The notes beneath the pieces were generated by a model that saw only the letters and a program-made list of their open reading frames with translations, was not told the DNA's origin and ran no database searches. The position numbers and the translations under genes are program-made. A DNA stretch of 64,000 nt from Desulfosporosinus lacus DSM 15449 (GTDB lineage: Bacteria; Bacillota; Desulfitobacteriia; Desulfitobacteriales; Desulfitobacteriaceae): the NCBI RefSeq assembly GCF_900129935.1, contig NZ_FQXJ01000018.1, positions 45,552 to 109,551 on the forward strand, read 5' to 3'. Every line of letters begins with the position of its first letter. Positions within the stretch are counted from its first letter, which is position 1. Of the stretch, positions 17,510-27,097 are shown piece by piece.

Positions 17510-18208
17510 ATGATGAACAATAACAGCGTACTCATTGTGGATGACGAAGAGGATATTCGAAACTTGTTGGAAATCTATTTGAAAAGTGAGGGAGTTCACG
17601 TACTAACAGCGTCTAACGGAGTAGAAGCTTTGGCGGTCTTAGAAAGGAACAAGATTGATCTAATCATTTTGGATATAATGATGCCACGAATGGATGGTAT
17701 CCAAGCTTGTATGAAAATTAGACTAGAAAACAAAATGCCTATCGTCATGCTTTCAGCAAAAAACGAAGACACTGATAAGATCTTAGGTTTAAACGTTGGT
17801 GCAGATGATTATATCGCCAAGCCTTTTAATCCCCTTGAGGTTGTTGCACGAGTTAAGTCGCAACTTAGACGGTTTAAAGACTTAAATGATTTTCGACCTA
17901 CATCAGAAAATGAAATAAAGATCAACGGGCTTACTATAAACACTACTACTCACGAAGTTATAGTCGATGGTATGGAAGTAAAACTTACCCCCTTGGAATT
18001 TTCAATACTTGAAATTCTCACAAGAAATAGAGGAATAGTATTAAGCTCAGAAAAAATTTACACACAGGTATGGCATGAACCCTTTCGCAATTCAGATAAT
18101 ACGGTAGCTGTTCACATTAGAAATATTAGAGAAAAAATTGAAGTAAATCCGAAAGAACCAAAGTATATAAAGGTTATTTGGGGAGTGGGCTATAAAGTTG
18201 ATAAGTAG
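17510..18208 (+). CDS. OmpR-family response regulator, VanR-like
   Basis: A 232-residue regulator. The receiver has DDEED near residues 10-14, phospho-acceptor in LIILDIMMPRMDG (Asp55 region), Thr/Ser switch in MLSAKNED and Lys in IAKPFNP. The winged-helix domain (about 130-230) has the usual KLTPLEFSILEIL and HIRNIREKIEVNP elements. It overlaps its kinase by 11 bases. VanR-type regulators often respond to envelope stress or cell-wall antibiotics. No van resistance genes are in the window, so this is a VanRS-like system in the broad sense. Confidence 0.88.
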   Translation: MMNNNSVLIVDDEEDIRNLLEIYLKSEGVHVLTASNGVEALAVLERNKIDLIILDIMMPRMDGIQACMKIRLENKMPIVMLSAKNEDTDKILGLNVGADDYIAKPFNPLEVVARVKSQLRRFKDLNDFRPTSENEIKINGLTINTTTHEVIVDGMEVKLTPLEFSILEILTRNRGIVLSSEKIYTQVWHEPFRNSDNTVAVHIRNIREKIEVNPKEPKYIKVIWGVGYKVDK

Positions 18209-19631
18209 AATTCTGGAGTCAATATTTAAAAGAGCAAAGAGAATTTCATTAAAGTTCATTAAATGCATACAAAAAAGTTTAAATCGAGAAATTACTCTGG
18301 CAATAATTTTCTGTCTAATTGTCTCAGGAACTGTTTATTGGCAGGTACAAGAAGTAAGCTTTGATAACAGCGGTGGAGTTATGGGTGTTGTGAACAACTC
18401 AAATACTGCCTTTGTAGAAATTAACCAACTTTATGCTGGACGCGATGATAAAGAGACAGGAGCTGATTACCTAAGTAAACTGGCGAACTATTATCAATTA
18501 AAGATTGCAATCGTTGATGGGCAAGGAAATATCAGTCTCAAATCAGATAATATTGACGAAAACAAGTTAGACTTAGAACAAATAAAGAAAATACGACTGG
18601 GTAGTTACACTGGGAAGCCCATCGACTTTTATTGTATATACCCTATGAAATTCAATTCGATAGACTCTCAAGTTATCATAATAGGTATTCCCCAAATGAG
18701 AACAGTAGTGACTTACGGGAGAGAACCTTTGTTTGCAATAAGTGTGGGTATTACCGTATTTATTAGTTTATTGATACTTCTTCTAAGAAGAAAGGTTAAG
18801 TATATTGAGGAAATCGGCGATGGCATTCTAGAGATTTCTAAAGGTAATTTGGACTTCCAGATAAGCAAAAAGGGCCAAGATGAATTGGGCTTACTTGCGG
18901 AAAACATAAACCTTATGTCTGAGCAACTAAAAAATCAGATTGAAGAAGAAAGAAAAGCGGAAAGGCTAAAGAATGAATTAATAACGAATGTTTCACATGA
19001 CCTAAAAACTCCATTGACCTCAATTATTGGCTACTTAAGGTTAGTAAAAGATAAGAAATATGAAACTTTCGACCAAATGAAAGAGTATCTAGATACTGCA
19101 TATAAAAAATCTGAAAAGCTTAAATTGTTAATTCAAGACTTGTTTGAATACACCAAGCTTGCAAATGGTGATGTACAGTTAAATAAAAGTAAAATTAATC
19201 TGGTTGAACTTATTGAACAGGTTATTGGTGAATTATCCTTAATGGCTAAAGAAAATCATTCAACGTTTTCAAAAGTATATCCTAAGAACGAAGTTGTTGT
19301 GGAAGTTGATTCTGATAAAATAGTTAGGGCGATTGAGAATATCCTAGTCAATGCTATTAAATACAGTTATAGGCCTGGAGAAATAAAAATACAAATTACT
19401 CAAGGAGATTGGCTAACGGTAGTAATGGTTGAAAATTGTGGTGATACGATTCATAAAGAAGATCTGTCCCATCTATTTGACCGGTTCTTTAGGGTGGAAA
19501 AATCCAGAACGTCTGATATCGGGGGCTCAGGTCTAGGGCTGTCCATAGCCAAAAGTATTGTAAAACTTCATAATGGTGAAATATGGGCGGAATCAGAAAA
19601 TAATAGGATAAGAATTTTCGTTGGATTGTAG
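18198..19631 (+). CDS. Sensor histidine kinase, VanS-like
   Basis: A 477-residue kinase: cytoplasmic N-terminus of about 32 residues, helix (about 33-50), extracytoplasmic sensor, helix (about 175-193), HAMP, HisKA with NVSHDLKTPLTS, and HATPase with the N-box NILVNAIKYS, DLSHLFDRFFRVEKSRT and GGSGLGLSIAKSIV. Start is TTG at 18198 inside the regulator gene, giving tight coupling. The C-terminus ends soon after the G2 box, as in this family. Confidence 0.87.
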   Translation: MISRILESIFKRAKRISLKFIKCIQKSLNREITLAIIFCLIVSGTVYWQVQEVSFDNSGGVMGVVNNSNTAFVEINQLYAGRDDKETGADYLSKLANYYQLKIAIVDGQGNISLKSDNIDENKLDLEQIKKIRLGSYTGKPIDFYCIYPMKFNSIDSQVIIIGIPQMRTVVTYGREPLFAISVGITVFISLLILLLRRKVKYIEEIGDGILEISKGNLDFQISKKGQDELGLLAENINLMSEQLKNQIEEERKAERLKNELITNVSHDLKTPLTSIIGYLRLVKDKKYETFDQMKEYLDTAYKKSEKLKLLIQDLFEYTKLANGDVQLNKSKINLVELIEQVIGELSLMAKENHSTFSKVYPKNEVVVEVDSDKIVRAIENILVNAIKYSYRPGEIKIQITQGDWLTVVMVENCGDTIHKEDLSHLFDRFFRVEKSRTSDIGGSGLGLSIAKSIVKLHNGEIWAESENNRIRIFVGL

Positions 19632-19744
19632 CGCCCTTCTTCTAAGCTCAAATAGCTGCATCTATGCCGGATTTGTGGGAAATTAAAGAAAGTAAATGAG
19701 GTAGTGCTTTGTTTACAGGTGTCTATAAAGATAAGGAAACATCC

Positions 19745-21016
19745 ATGGGCTTAGGACCAAAACGACGGGATTCCTTTTACTATTGGGTTTTGACCCTAGG
19801 ATTGGCTGCAGGCTTACTTTGGATTCTTTTGGTACGAACAGAACCTATTTCCGATTTTGAGTATTATCACAGAATAGCAACTCAAATAGCCAATGGGGGA
19901 CAATGGGGAGATACCTACACCACAGTTGGGTACCCTATTTTTTTAGCTCCTTTTTATTGGCTTTTGGGGTCTTCGATTTGGGTAGCGAAAGCACTTAATC
20001 TGGTTCTTAGTACAATAAACAATATGCTGGTTCTTCATATCCTCGAAAAATTAGGAATACGTAATACACTCCGCAAACGAATCTTTGTACTTTTTGTGCT
20101 TTTCCCAATGAACATCTATTATAATAGCATTCTCGCATCCGAGGTTCTGTTTACAACCCTCTTTTTGCTCGGCACTTATATTTATCTAGTCGATACAAAC
20201 TATAAGTGCGTGTCCATGGGGGTTATAACGGGGTTAAATACCATGATAAAGCCCTACTTCCCACTATTTGCCATGGCTATTATCCTAACGGACTTCATGT
20301 GGCATAAAGAATTATGGAAAAGCTTAAAAAGCGGTGCGGTTGTTCTTCTCGTGACTGGGATTATCATAGCCCCCTGGCTTTTTCGTAACTACAAGCTCAT
20401 TGGTGAGTTTACCTATGTCTCAAATAATGGCGGGATTGTCCTTTACATCAACAATAACACGCAAAACAAACTTAGCGGTTGGATGCCGGTGGAAGACGTC
20501 CAAAACTCCGTAGTTAATAGGTCAGATTATCGTACGGCAAACCCTACTCAAAAAAATAAAATGCTGAGTCGTGCCGCGAATGAATGGATTTTGAGTCACC
20601 CAATAGAATTTGTCAGCTTAGGTTTAAAGCGACTCTCTAAGACATTTATTCAACGAGGAGATATCGATTACACATTTTATGGAAGCGGATTGTCGTCGCT
20701 CCTAAAAATTTTTTTGTCTTTGTTTTCCGAACTTTTAAGAATGCCATTGTTTCTAGTTGGAATTGCTAGTATTGTTATGCATACCTTAATTTATCTTTAT
20801 CTGGTTGTTGAGAATCGCCAGCCCAAAAGGAAATCTTGGTTTACTCTTTGCTCAAGTATGGATAAAGGAAGTCTTTTCCTAATTATAACCTTCTTTATGT
20901 TTGCCGGGGTTTATTTCATCACGGAGGGACAAAGCCGTTATGCCTTTCCAACTGTGTTGAGCTTGACTTTTTATGCGGTAATGGGTATCGAGAGAGTAAA
21001 AATAATGCGAGGGTAA
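19745..21016 (+). CDS. Membrane glycosyltransferase, PMT/ArnT-like (GT39/83 type)
   Basis: About 423 residues with some ten hydrophobic helices. The first loop carries acidic residues in EPISDFEYYHRIA, the position of the metal/phosphate-binding Asp/Glu of GT-C enzymes that use polyprenyl-phosphate sugars. YPIFLAPFYWLLG and KALNLVLSTINN are typical of this fold. A TTG at 19709 would add 12 residues; AAGGAAA before the ATG at 19745 makes that start preferable. It is 3 bases from the EmrE-like gene. Likely role: transfer of a lipid-linked sugar to an envelope acceptor (inference). Confidence 0.75.
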   Translation: MGLGPKRRDSFYYWVLTLGLAAGLLWILLVRTEPISDFEYYHRIATQIANGGQWGDTYTTVGYPIFLAPFYWLLGSSIWVAKALNLVLSTINNMLVLHILEKLGIRNTLRKRIFVLFVLFPMNIYYNSILASEVLFTTLFLLGTYIYLVDTNYKCVSMGVITGLNTMIKPYFPLFAMAIILTDFMWHKELWKSLKSGAVVLLVTGIIIAPWLFRNYKLIGEFTYVSNNGGIVLYINNNTQNKLSGWMPVEDVQNSVVNRSDYRTANPTQKNKMLSRAANEWILSHPIEFVSLGLKRLSKTFIQRGDIDYTFYGSGLSSLLKIFLSLFSELLRMPLFLVGIASIVMHTLIYLYLVVENRQPKRKSWFTLCSSMDKGSLFLIITFFMFAGVYFITEGQSRYAFPTVLSLTFYAVMGIERVKIMRG

Positions 21017-21019
21017 AAC

Positions 21020-21373
21020 ATGTTATTAATAATAATATCCGTGCTTCTTGGAGCTACTGGCCAACTATTAGTTAAGATCGGGGCCAAGCATTTAGAATTA
21101 GATTTCTCAAGTGCTCATTTGCTCCAGAGTCTCTTAGCTATTTCTAAAAATGTATCAGTGATGTCCGGCGTGGTCTTGTACGGCCTGAGCTTTATTCTTT
21201 GGGTTAAGGTATTAAGCAAAGTTGAACTCAGCTACGCATATCCGTTTGTAGGTCTGGGGTATATCGTGATTCTATGCTTTTCTTATTTTGTCTTTAAAGA
21301 GGATATATCCTTGTTTCGAGCCATAGGGACGTTGCTCATTATGATTGGTGTAGTATTTGTGGCCCAATCTTAG
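21020..21373 (+). CDS. EmrE/ArnE-like small membrane protein
   Basis: A 117-residue protein with four helices, of the small multidrug resistance/DMT fold. It has GATGQLLVKIGAK in helix 1 and SYAYPFVGLGYIVI, both seen in ArnE/ArnF-type lipid-linked-sugar flippase subunits and related proteins. Its position directly after the glycosyltransferase argues for flipping a polyprenyl-linked sugar rather than drug export. Normally two such subunits pair; only one is encoded here, so a homodimer is possible. Confidence 0.75.
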   Translation: MLLIIISVLLGATGQLLVKIGAKHLELDFSSAHLLQSLLAISKNVSVMSGVVLYGLSFILWVKVLSKVELSYAYPFVGLGYIVILCFSYFVFKEDISLFRAIGTLLIMIGVVFVAQS

Positions 21374-21808
21374 GAAACATCCATGCAAATAAACGATAAG
21401 TGTTGAGTTATCGTAGAGAAGTAAGTCCGCAGGGTACTTTACATAAAAAGAATTAAAGATGGCCTGGCAGAAGCATGGTCCAATGAGTACGCACACCCTT
21501 CTGGCTTTATTAGGTCGCGAGGGTTGTCAACTATTATGTTAGCACTACTAACATATGCTCCGCGAGAGCCACAGGGCCTGAAACTGAGCCACCTTCACGC
21601 AAGGGGAACACCGTGTCAAACATCCTAAAGCGAGCAGAGGAACAGCGGACTTCGTGGGGGACTGCCGCAACCTAAAATTAGTGCTAAATATTGAAGAACA
21701 AATTGGAAGATTGGTACAGATAAAATATATAAAAAATTATTAGCACTGGTGTGCCGATTAGATTGAATATTTTAGCAGAAGAAATCACTGTTTGTACGGA
21801 GGTATTAC
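21374..21808. other. Intergenic, no gene seen
   Basis: About 435 bases. It is locally G+C richer (21520-21670) than the flanking DNA, which suggests foreign or decayed sequence, but no frame has a start, Shine-Dalgarno and recognisable product. A good Shine-Dalgarno (ACGGAGG) for the next gene lies at its end. Confidence 0.4.
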
Positions 21809-22720
21809 ATGGAATCTATTATGAAAATATCTAACTTAAGTAAAAAATACGGTGGAGAGTATGCTGTTCAAAATCTTAATATGCATATAACACAGGGTGA
21901 TATTTATGGATTCTTGGGTCAGAATGGATCTGGTAAAACTACTACTATTAGAATGATATTAGGATTAATTAAGCCAACATCCGGTCATGTGGAACTATTT
22001 GGAGAACCACTGAAGAAAAGAAATTATCACGTGTTTAGACGAATTGGTTCGATGGTCGAGTATCCTGGCGCATATGAGAATCTGACTGCAGTGGAAAATC
22101 TCGAAATACACAGGAAGCTTATGGGCATAAAGAAAAGAGACTCTGTTGAAGAAGTTATTCATTTAGTTGGACTATCAGAAGCTCGAAATAAAAAGGTCGG
22201 AGAATTTTCATTAGGTATGAAGCAAAGGCTTGGAATAGGAAGAACATTATTACATAAGCCAGAGATTTTGGTATTGGATGAACCGACTAACGGTCTTGAC
22301 CCGGTGGGTATAAAGGAAATTAGAGAACTAATAGTTACTCTTGCTAAAAGAGATAAAATTACTATTTTAGTATCAAGTCACCTTCTGAGTGAAATTGAAC
22401 AAATGGCTACCAAAATTGGAATTATTAACAAAGGAGTTTTACTTGAAGAAATAACTCTAAATTCACTGATGAAAAAGAGTGAGCAATATATCCGGATCAA
22501 AGTCAGTGATTTAAAAGCTACTATTAAATGTTTAACGGAAAATTTAAACATTAAAGAATTTACTGTAGAAAATGGTGTAATAAAGATATATGAAAGACTC
22601 AAGGAAACCATAAATATTAACAGGGTTTTAGTAACTAATAATATTGATGTAGAGGAAATGTGTTTAATTGAAGAAAAGCTTGAAGATTACTTTATAAAAC
22701 TCATCGGGGGATTGATATAA
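21809..22720 (+). CDS. ABC transporter ATPase, BcrA-like
   Basis: A 303-residue ATPase: Walker A GQNGSGKTT, signature FSLGMKQRLGIGRTLL, Walker B ILVLDEPTNGLDP and SSHLLSE. The C-terminal 80 residues are the extension typical of BcrA/lantibiotic-immunity ATPases, which pump peptide antibiotics from the membrane. GGAGG precedes the ATG. The permease gene start overlaps its stop (TAATG). Confidence 0.88.
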   Translation: MESIMKISNLSKKYGGEYAVQNLNMHITQGDIYGFLGQNGSGKTTTIRMILGLIKPTSGHVELFGEPLKKRNYHVFRRIGSMVEYPGAYENLTAVENLEIHRKLMGIKKRDSVEEVIHLVGLSEARNKKVGEFSLGMKQRLGIGRTLLHKPEILVLDEPTNGLDPVGIKEIRELIVTLAKRDKITILVSSHLLSEIEQMATKIGIINKGVLLEEITLNSLMKKSEQYIRIKVSDLKATIKCLTENLNIKEFTVENGVIKIYERLKETININRVLVTNNIDVEEMCLIEEKLEDYFIKLIGGLI

Positions 22721-23463
22721 TGCCAAAATTATTTGAGTTATATAATATTGTAAGTACAGAATTTCAAAAATTGAAAAACTGTAAAATTCTATGGGCTATT
22801 CCGACAATCTTTGTAATTCCTAATTTCTTGGTGTTTCTTATCTACGCTATCAATCCAAAATATCCAATTGTAGTGTGGAATGATTATCTACTAACCCCTG
22901 TAATGCTTATTAATTTACTTGTAGGAATCGGTTTTTTTGCTTTGTTAACAGGCTTCATCTTTTCTAGGGAATATCAAGAACATATGATAAATAATTTATT
23001 CACCTATCCTATTAGCAGGTCTAATTTTTTTGTTGGTAAATTGATAGTTATGTTTTTGATAATATCAGTAACACTTTCTTCTTCTTTTGTACTTTCATTA
23101 TTATCTGGAGCTATTTTAAAGCATGAACCTTTAACTACTGTTGTTGTTATCAAATATTTGAAAGCATATATTTTAATGGTCATAATGCACTTTGCATTGG
23201 TGCCAATCGTAGCCCAGTTAAGTATTTCAAAACGCAATATAATTCCCCCGATTATCCTTGGAATCTGTGCGATGGTTTTAAACCTTATTATACTTAATAC
23301 ACCTTTTAATACGATTTTCCCTTGGACTATCCCAGTGATTTTCAGCCCTCACGAGGGGGGAAGATCATTCATTAATTACCCACTGGGAACTTTTACTTTA
23401 TTGGTTACTTTTGTAATAGGTATTGCAATGAGCTTAAAATCATTGAAAAGGGATGTTCATTAA
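22720..23463 (+). CDS. ABC-2 type permease, BcrB-like
   Basis: A 247-residue membrane protein with six helices, an N-terminal amphipathic TEFQKLKNCKILW motif and the REYQEHMINNLFTYPISRS segment of ABC-2 permeases in peptide resistance transporters. It pairs with the upstream ATPase through a one-base overlap. A broken SH3-domain gene follows directly, so the operon may once have been longer. Confidence 0.82.
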   Translation: MPKLFELYNIVSTEFQKLKNCKILWAIPTIFVIPNFLVFLIYAINPKYPIVVWNDYLLTPVMLINLLVGIGFFALLTGFIFSREYQEHMINNLFTYPISRSNFFVGKLIVMFLIISVTLSSSFVLSLLSGAILKHEPLTTVVVIKYLKAYILMVIMHFALVPIVAQLSISKRNIIPPIILGICAMVLNLIILNTPFNTIFPWTIPVIFSPHEGGRSFINYPLGTFTLLVTFVIGIAMSLKSLKRDVH

Positions 23464-23790
23464 AAACAGAATCAGGAAAAAAGCTAAAAACGATTGTTTT
23501 AAATATCCTTTTATTGTCTATGACATTGCTATCTTAGTAGTTACATGTATTCCGGTTTTTGCAACTTACTATGTAACGGTAAACGACGTAAGGTATCGAG
23601 TCTGAATATTAGGTCCGGGGGTGGAATTAATTATCCGATAATCGGTCGAGAACCTTATGATGCAGATATATTGGATAATTGGAGCGATATTTATATGAGT
23701 GCTGATTGTTATAGATGGAATAGGGTTTACTATCCTGTTTCAAGCGACGGTCAATACAAGAGTTCCCGTGTCGGTTGGGCTGTGGCAACT
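23464..23790 (+). pseudogene. Broken secreted SH3-domain protein
   Basis: A signal-peptide-like segment (LKTIVLNILLLSMTLLS) is read in one frame and ends in a stop. The residues LNIRSGGGINYPIIG, the start of a bacterial SH3 domain, and the following SSRVGWAVATIV appear in another frame. At least one frameshift and one stop therefore separate signal and domain. It lies directly after the ABC permease. Its 3' end runs into an inverted DUF3102-like fragment, so it has also been cut by rearrangement. Confidence 0.6.
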
Positions 23791-24128
23791 ATAGTTAGTA
23801 CTGGCGAAAAATGGACTCGCAGGATAAATTTCTCCCGCTCATCTTCCAGAATCCCCAAAAGGAGAAGGGCCTGGTAGTGGGTCAAATTCGTCGGCGCTGG
23901 CGAATTTGAGCTGCCGTCGTCATCGTTGGTAGTAAACAGTTTATCTTCATATTGTTCAAAGAGCTGTTTCAGCCTGTTGGCTGTGCGCTGGGATAGCAGG
24001 GCCTTGGCCTCCTTCAGGCGCTTGCCGACCTTGATGGCATTGGTAAGCATAATTTTATAGGTCTGTTGTTTTGATCCTATTAATCTCAGCCGCGATGCCT
24101 TGCGGAGTACGTTCAGTGATGGATTCAT
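23751..24128 (-). pseudogene. DUF3102-like gene fragment
   Basis: The reverse-strand frame contains KQQTYKIMLTNAIKVGKRLKEAKALL and later LTHYQALLLLGILEDEREKFI, hallmarks of DUF3102 proteins that are common on plasmids and mobile elements. The central part of the domain is missing and the length (125 codons) is well below that of full members. The start region and the far end run into unrelated sequence. I take it as a remnant of a mobile-element gene. Confidence 0.5.
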
Positions 24129-24359
24129 TCATTTTAATTCCCGCCTTTTTAATAGCTTTAATTACAGCATACGTAGACGGGCTTCGGATGGTGAAGGCTT
24201 GGGTATAAAGCTATGTGTTATATTGAAAGGAGATAGGCTTGGGAAAATTAAATTAACAATTAGTCCGAAAAAGGGGATTAAAGGTTCCTAATATAGAGAG
24301 AAGAAACAAAATTATTAGCGGTGAAAAAACGTAAAATTAAAGTAAGGAGGCTCAAATTA

Positions 24360-24560
24360 ATGTTAAAACTAATTTTAACTACAATGATATCATGTTATGT
24401 ATTTATTTATTGGCTTGGTGGGCCACTCGCTGAAGTTATTTTTCCCGGCGGTGGTGTAGCAGAATCCTACTTAAAACCAATATATCTCGGGATAGTTGTC
24501 TTAAGCGGATTAATTGTTGGATGTACTTATTATATTGCTGAACTAATAAAAAAGGACTAA
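24360..24560 (+). CDS. Small two-helix membrane protein
   Basis: A 66-residue protein with two predicted helices (about 3-22 and 38-60) separated by a Gly-rich loop, EVIFPGGG. The ATG at 24360 follows a perfect AAGGAGG by 10 bases, which argues for a real gene; a GTG at 24321 would add a basic leader. Function unknown. It sits among broken genes, and no partner is evident. Confidence 0.55.
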   Translation: MLKLILTTMISCYVFIYWLGGPLAEVIFPGGGVAESYLKPIYLGIVVLSGLIVGCTYYIAELIKKD

Positions 24561-24580
24561 GTCAGATAAACGTGAGTCAT

Positions 24581-25057
24581 TCACTCATTCAACTTTTTTG
24601 CAAATCGTTCTATTTCCTCAACATTGATTTTAGAAACATCGCTGGTAGCCCCAGCAACCTTTTTCACAATTTGACGCTCTATGAAGTTCATTTTGGATAC
24701 CATAAATTCTCCGCCAAACAACCCGTTTGCCTTAGAATGTTCTCGCAATTCTTTAGGATAAGTTGTTTCAAATTGTTGCGCGGCCTTTTCTCCCTCAAAC
24801 ATGCAACAAAGAAAGAGCCCCAGACGTTTGGTCATTAAAGCTTTTTGATTCTGTTTAATAAATTATTTTACTTTTGATTTGACAGAACCGGCATAGATAG
24901 AACTTCCGAGTATTACAGAATCATAGTCGGAAAGAGGAGGGTTTGATAACTTCTTTAAGTTTATTAATTCGACCTCTCCGTTAAGTTGTTTCTTAAGTAA
25001 TTGAGCTGCTTTTTCTGTTGTTCCATGAGAGGATGAAAAGATAATTAGTGTTCTCAA
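24581..25057 (-). pseudogene. Flavodoxin-domain protein with one in-frame stop
   Basis: A flavodoxin/HemG-like frame of 158 codons, interrupted by a single TAA at 24863-24865. The first part has the FMN phosphate loop FSSSHGTTEKAA and VILGSSIYAGSV; the second part has KALMTKRLGLFLCCMF and the family's C-terminal helices. Both halves are in the same frame, so one base change (for example AAA to TAA) explains the break. It could be a recent pseudogene or a sequencing error. Intact members are small FMN electron carriers or protoporphyrinogen oxidase-like proteins. Confidence 0.8.
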
Positions 25058-25250
25058 AGACTATCTCTCCTTTGTATATAAAGGCATATTATTTACCATT
25101 ATATAACGATCTTAGATTCATTTGCTAGCGAGATTGAGTTCATCACTTCATCATGAGATTAAGGGAATGATTGAATTAGATATTGAAGAATAGGAACCAA
25201 ATCAATAATGCTCTTTACTTGAAAAACTAGTTTATCCAGTGAAAATATAG

Positions 25251-25290
25251 AGAATACCCTCATATCATAATTATGACATGAGGGTATTCT
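25251..25290 (-). terminator. 40-base near-perfect palindrome after aminotransferase gene
   Basis: Arms 25251-25270 and 25271-25290 match at 19 of 20 positions. It lies 100 bases downstream of the reverse-strand aminotransferase gene and is A/T-flanked, consistent with a terminator usable in both directions. Confidence 0.65.
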
Positions 25291-25389
25291 TATTTAGACG
25301 TTTTAATATTGTCCTTGACATAGGACCCATTTTTGTTAAAGGACAGTATGCCTCAATTATATTCAGAATTATATTCAGATCCTCAAATC

Positions 25390-26559
25390 TTATAGATTGG
25401 TTAATCTACGCTCCACAAAATGGGAAATGCGTTTAAGGGCTTCCTGAAGTTGCTCCATGGAATATGCGTAAGAACAACGAATATGGCCTTCTCCGGAAGG
25501 GCCAAATGCAGTTCCCGGAACAACAGCTACTTGCTCTTCTATTAGAAGCTGTTCAGCAAATTCTTCTGAAGATAATTTTGTTTTGGAGATATCGGGGAAA
25601 ACATAAAAGGCACCTAAGGGTTCGAAACAATCGAGGCCCATCTGTCGAAAGCCGTGAACCATTAGACGTCGTCGCCTGTCATAGGCTGTGACCATATCGT
25701 TTTTAGCTTCATTGGCAGACCGCAATGCTTCTATGGCGGCAAATTGCCCCATGATGGGAGCGCAAAGCATTGTGTATTGATGAATTTTAGTCATTCCTTG
25801 AATCAGATCAGCATGACCGGCGACGTATCCAATTCTCCAACCAGTCATGGCATATGATTTTGAGAATCCACTCACAAAGAGAGTGCGGTCCCGCATTCCA
25901 GGTAAGCTGGCAAAGGAGACATGTGTCTCGTCATAGGTGAGGTCGGAATAGATATCATCGGCAAGGACAAGAAGATCGTGCTCATTCACAAAATCGGCAA
26001 TGGGAAGCAAATCCTCGCGATTCATAATTGCTCCGGTAGGGTTATTCGGATAGGAGAGAACTAAGAGCTTAGCTTTCGGAGTATAGGCTCTTGCTAAGTC
26101 TTCTACGCGCATGCGGAAATTTTCCCTGGCATAAGTTGGAACGTAGCTGACGCTTGCTCCTGCCAATATGGCACATGGAGCATAGGATACGTAGGACGGA
26201 TCGGGAACTAAGACAACATCTCCTGGTCCCAGTACAGCTCGCATCACGAGGTCGACGGCTTCGCTCGCTCCGGAGGTGATGAGAATCTCATGATGAGGGT
26301 CGTAGGAAAGATTCAAGGTTTTATTCAGATGGTGGGACAGCTCATCACGCAACTCAAAAAGCCCTGCGTTACTGGTATACATGGTCTGTCCTTCTTCCAG
26401 AGAAAAGATGCCACTTTCTCTGACTGTCCAGGGAGTGACAAAGTCCGGTTCTCCAACCCCTAATGAAATGACATCTTTCATAGTCGCGACAAGGTCAAAG
26501 AACTTTCGGATTCCCGAGGGAGGAAGGGTTGCAACATGGGTGGCCAGATAATTATTCAT
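25390..26559 (-). CDS. PLP-dependent class I/II aminotransferase
   Basis: A 389-residue fold-type I aminotransferase (aspartate/aromatic/alanine-type). It has the ISLGVGEPDFVTP start, SYPNNPTGAIM, DDIYSDLTYD (PLP-ring Asp and Tyr), SGFSKSYAMTGWRIGY with the Schiff-base Lys, and the substrate-carboxylate Arg in HIRCSYA. Its ATG overlaps the stop of the Lrp-type regulator gene (4 bases), so the two form an operon and probably a regulator/target pair in amino-acid metabolism. Confidence 0.9.
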   Translation of the reverse strand: MNNYLATHVATLPPSGIRKFFDLVATMKDVISLGVGEPDFVTPWTVRESGIFSLEEGQTMYTSNAGLFELRDELSHHLNKTLNLSYDPHHEILITSGASEAVDLVMRAVLGPGDVVLVPDPSYVSYAPCAILAGASVSYVPTYARENFRMRVEDLARAYTPKAKLLVLSYPNNPTGAIMNREDLLPIADFVNEHDLLVLADDIYSDLTYDETHVSFASLPGMRDRTLFVSGFSKSYAMTGWRIGYVAGHADLIQGMTKIHQYTMLCAPIMGQFAAIEALRSANEAKNDMVTAYDRRRRLMVHGFRQMGLDCFEPLGAFYVFPDISKTKLSSEEFAEQLLIEEQVAVVPGTAFGPSGEGHIRCSYAYSMEQLQEALKRISHFVERRLTNL

Positions 26560-27053
26560 GGTGACACCACCAGACGTTGGAGAGTCTCTTCTTCGCCCAT
26601 AAGCTCTATTCCGTCTTGCTTATAGCGGCGAAGAACAAAGTGGGTCGCTGTACTCTGTACATGTTCAAGAGAGGCCAACTTTTCAGCCACAAAAAGGGCG
26701 ACATCTTGCATGGTTTTACCTTCAATAAGCAGGGATAAGTCATATCCTCCGGACATCAAAAAAAGTGCTTTGATCTCAGGATATTTCTGTAAACGTTTGG
26801 CGATCTTATCAAAGCCATAGCCCCGTTGGGGCAAAACTTTCACTTCAATCAGAGCAGATACCTTTTCATCGCCGGTCCTGTCCCAGTTGATCATGGGTTG
26901 ATAGCCGACGATTACTTTTTCATTTTCCCAATCACTAATACGTTTCGTGATGTATTCTGGCGACAATCCGGTTTGAACAGAAAGCTCTTCAGGCTTAAGT
27001 CTACAATCTTCGGAAATGAGTTTGAGCAGTCTGCGATCCTTTTCACTGAGCAT
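26556..27053 (-). CDS. Lrp/AsnC-family transcriptional regulator
   Basis: A 165-residue regulator: N-terminal HTH (about 5-50, LLKLISEDCRLKPEELSVQTGLS) and C-terminal RAM ligand-binding domain with GYDLSLLIEG. The ATG at 27053 has AGGAG 8 bases upstream; a longer form from 27095 lacks a site. It probably senses an amino acid and controls the coupled aminotransferase gene. Confidence 0.88.
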   Translation of the reverse strand: MLSEKDRRLLKLISEDCRLKPEELSVQTGLSPEYITKRISDWENEKVIVGYQPMINWDRTGDEKVSALIEVKVLPQRGYGFDKIAKRLQKYPEIKALFLMSGGYDLSLLIEGKTMQDVALFVAEKLASLEHVQSTATHFVLRRYKQDGIELMGEEETLQRLVVSP

Positions 27054-27097
27054 TAAATTCACTCCTCTTATTATATAACACATCATAACACGCATTT

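Noticed and set aside
21374..21808. A gene or attC-like element in the G+C-richer gap
   Set aside because: No frame with start, ribosome site and domain, and no paired arms; left as unexplained intergenic sequence.
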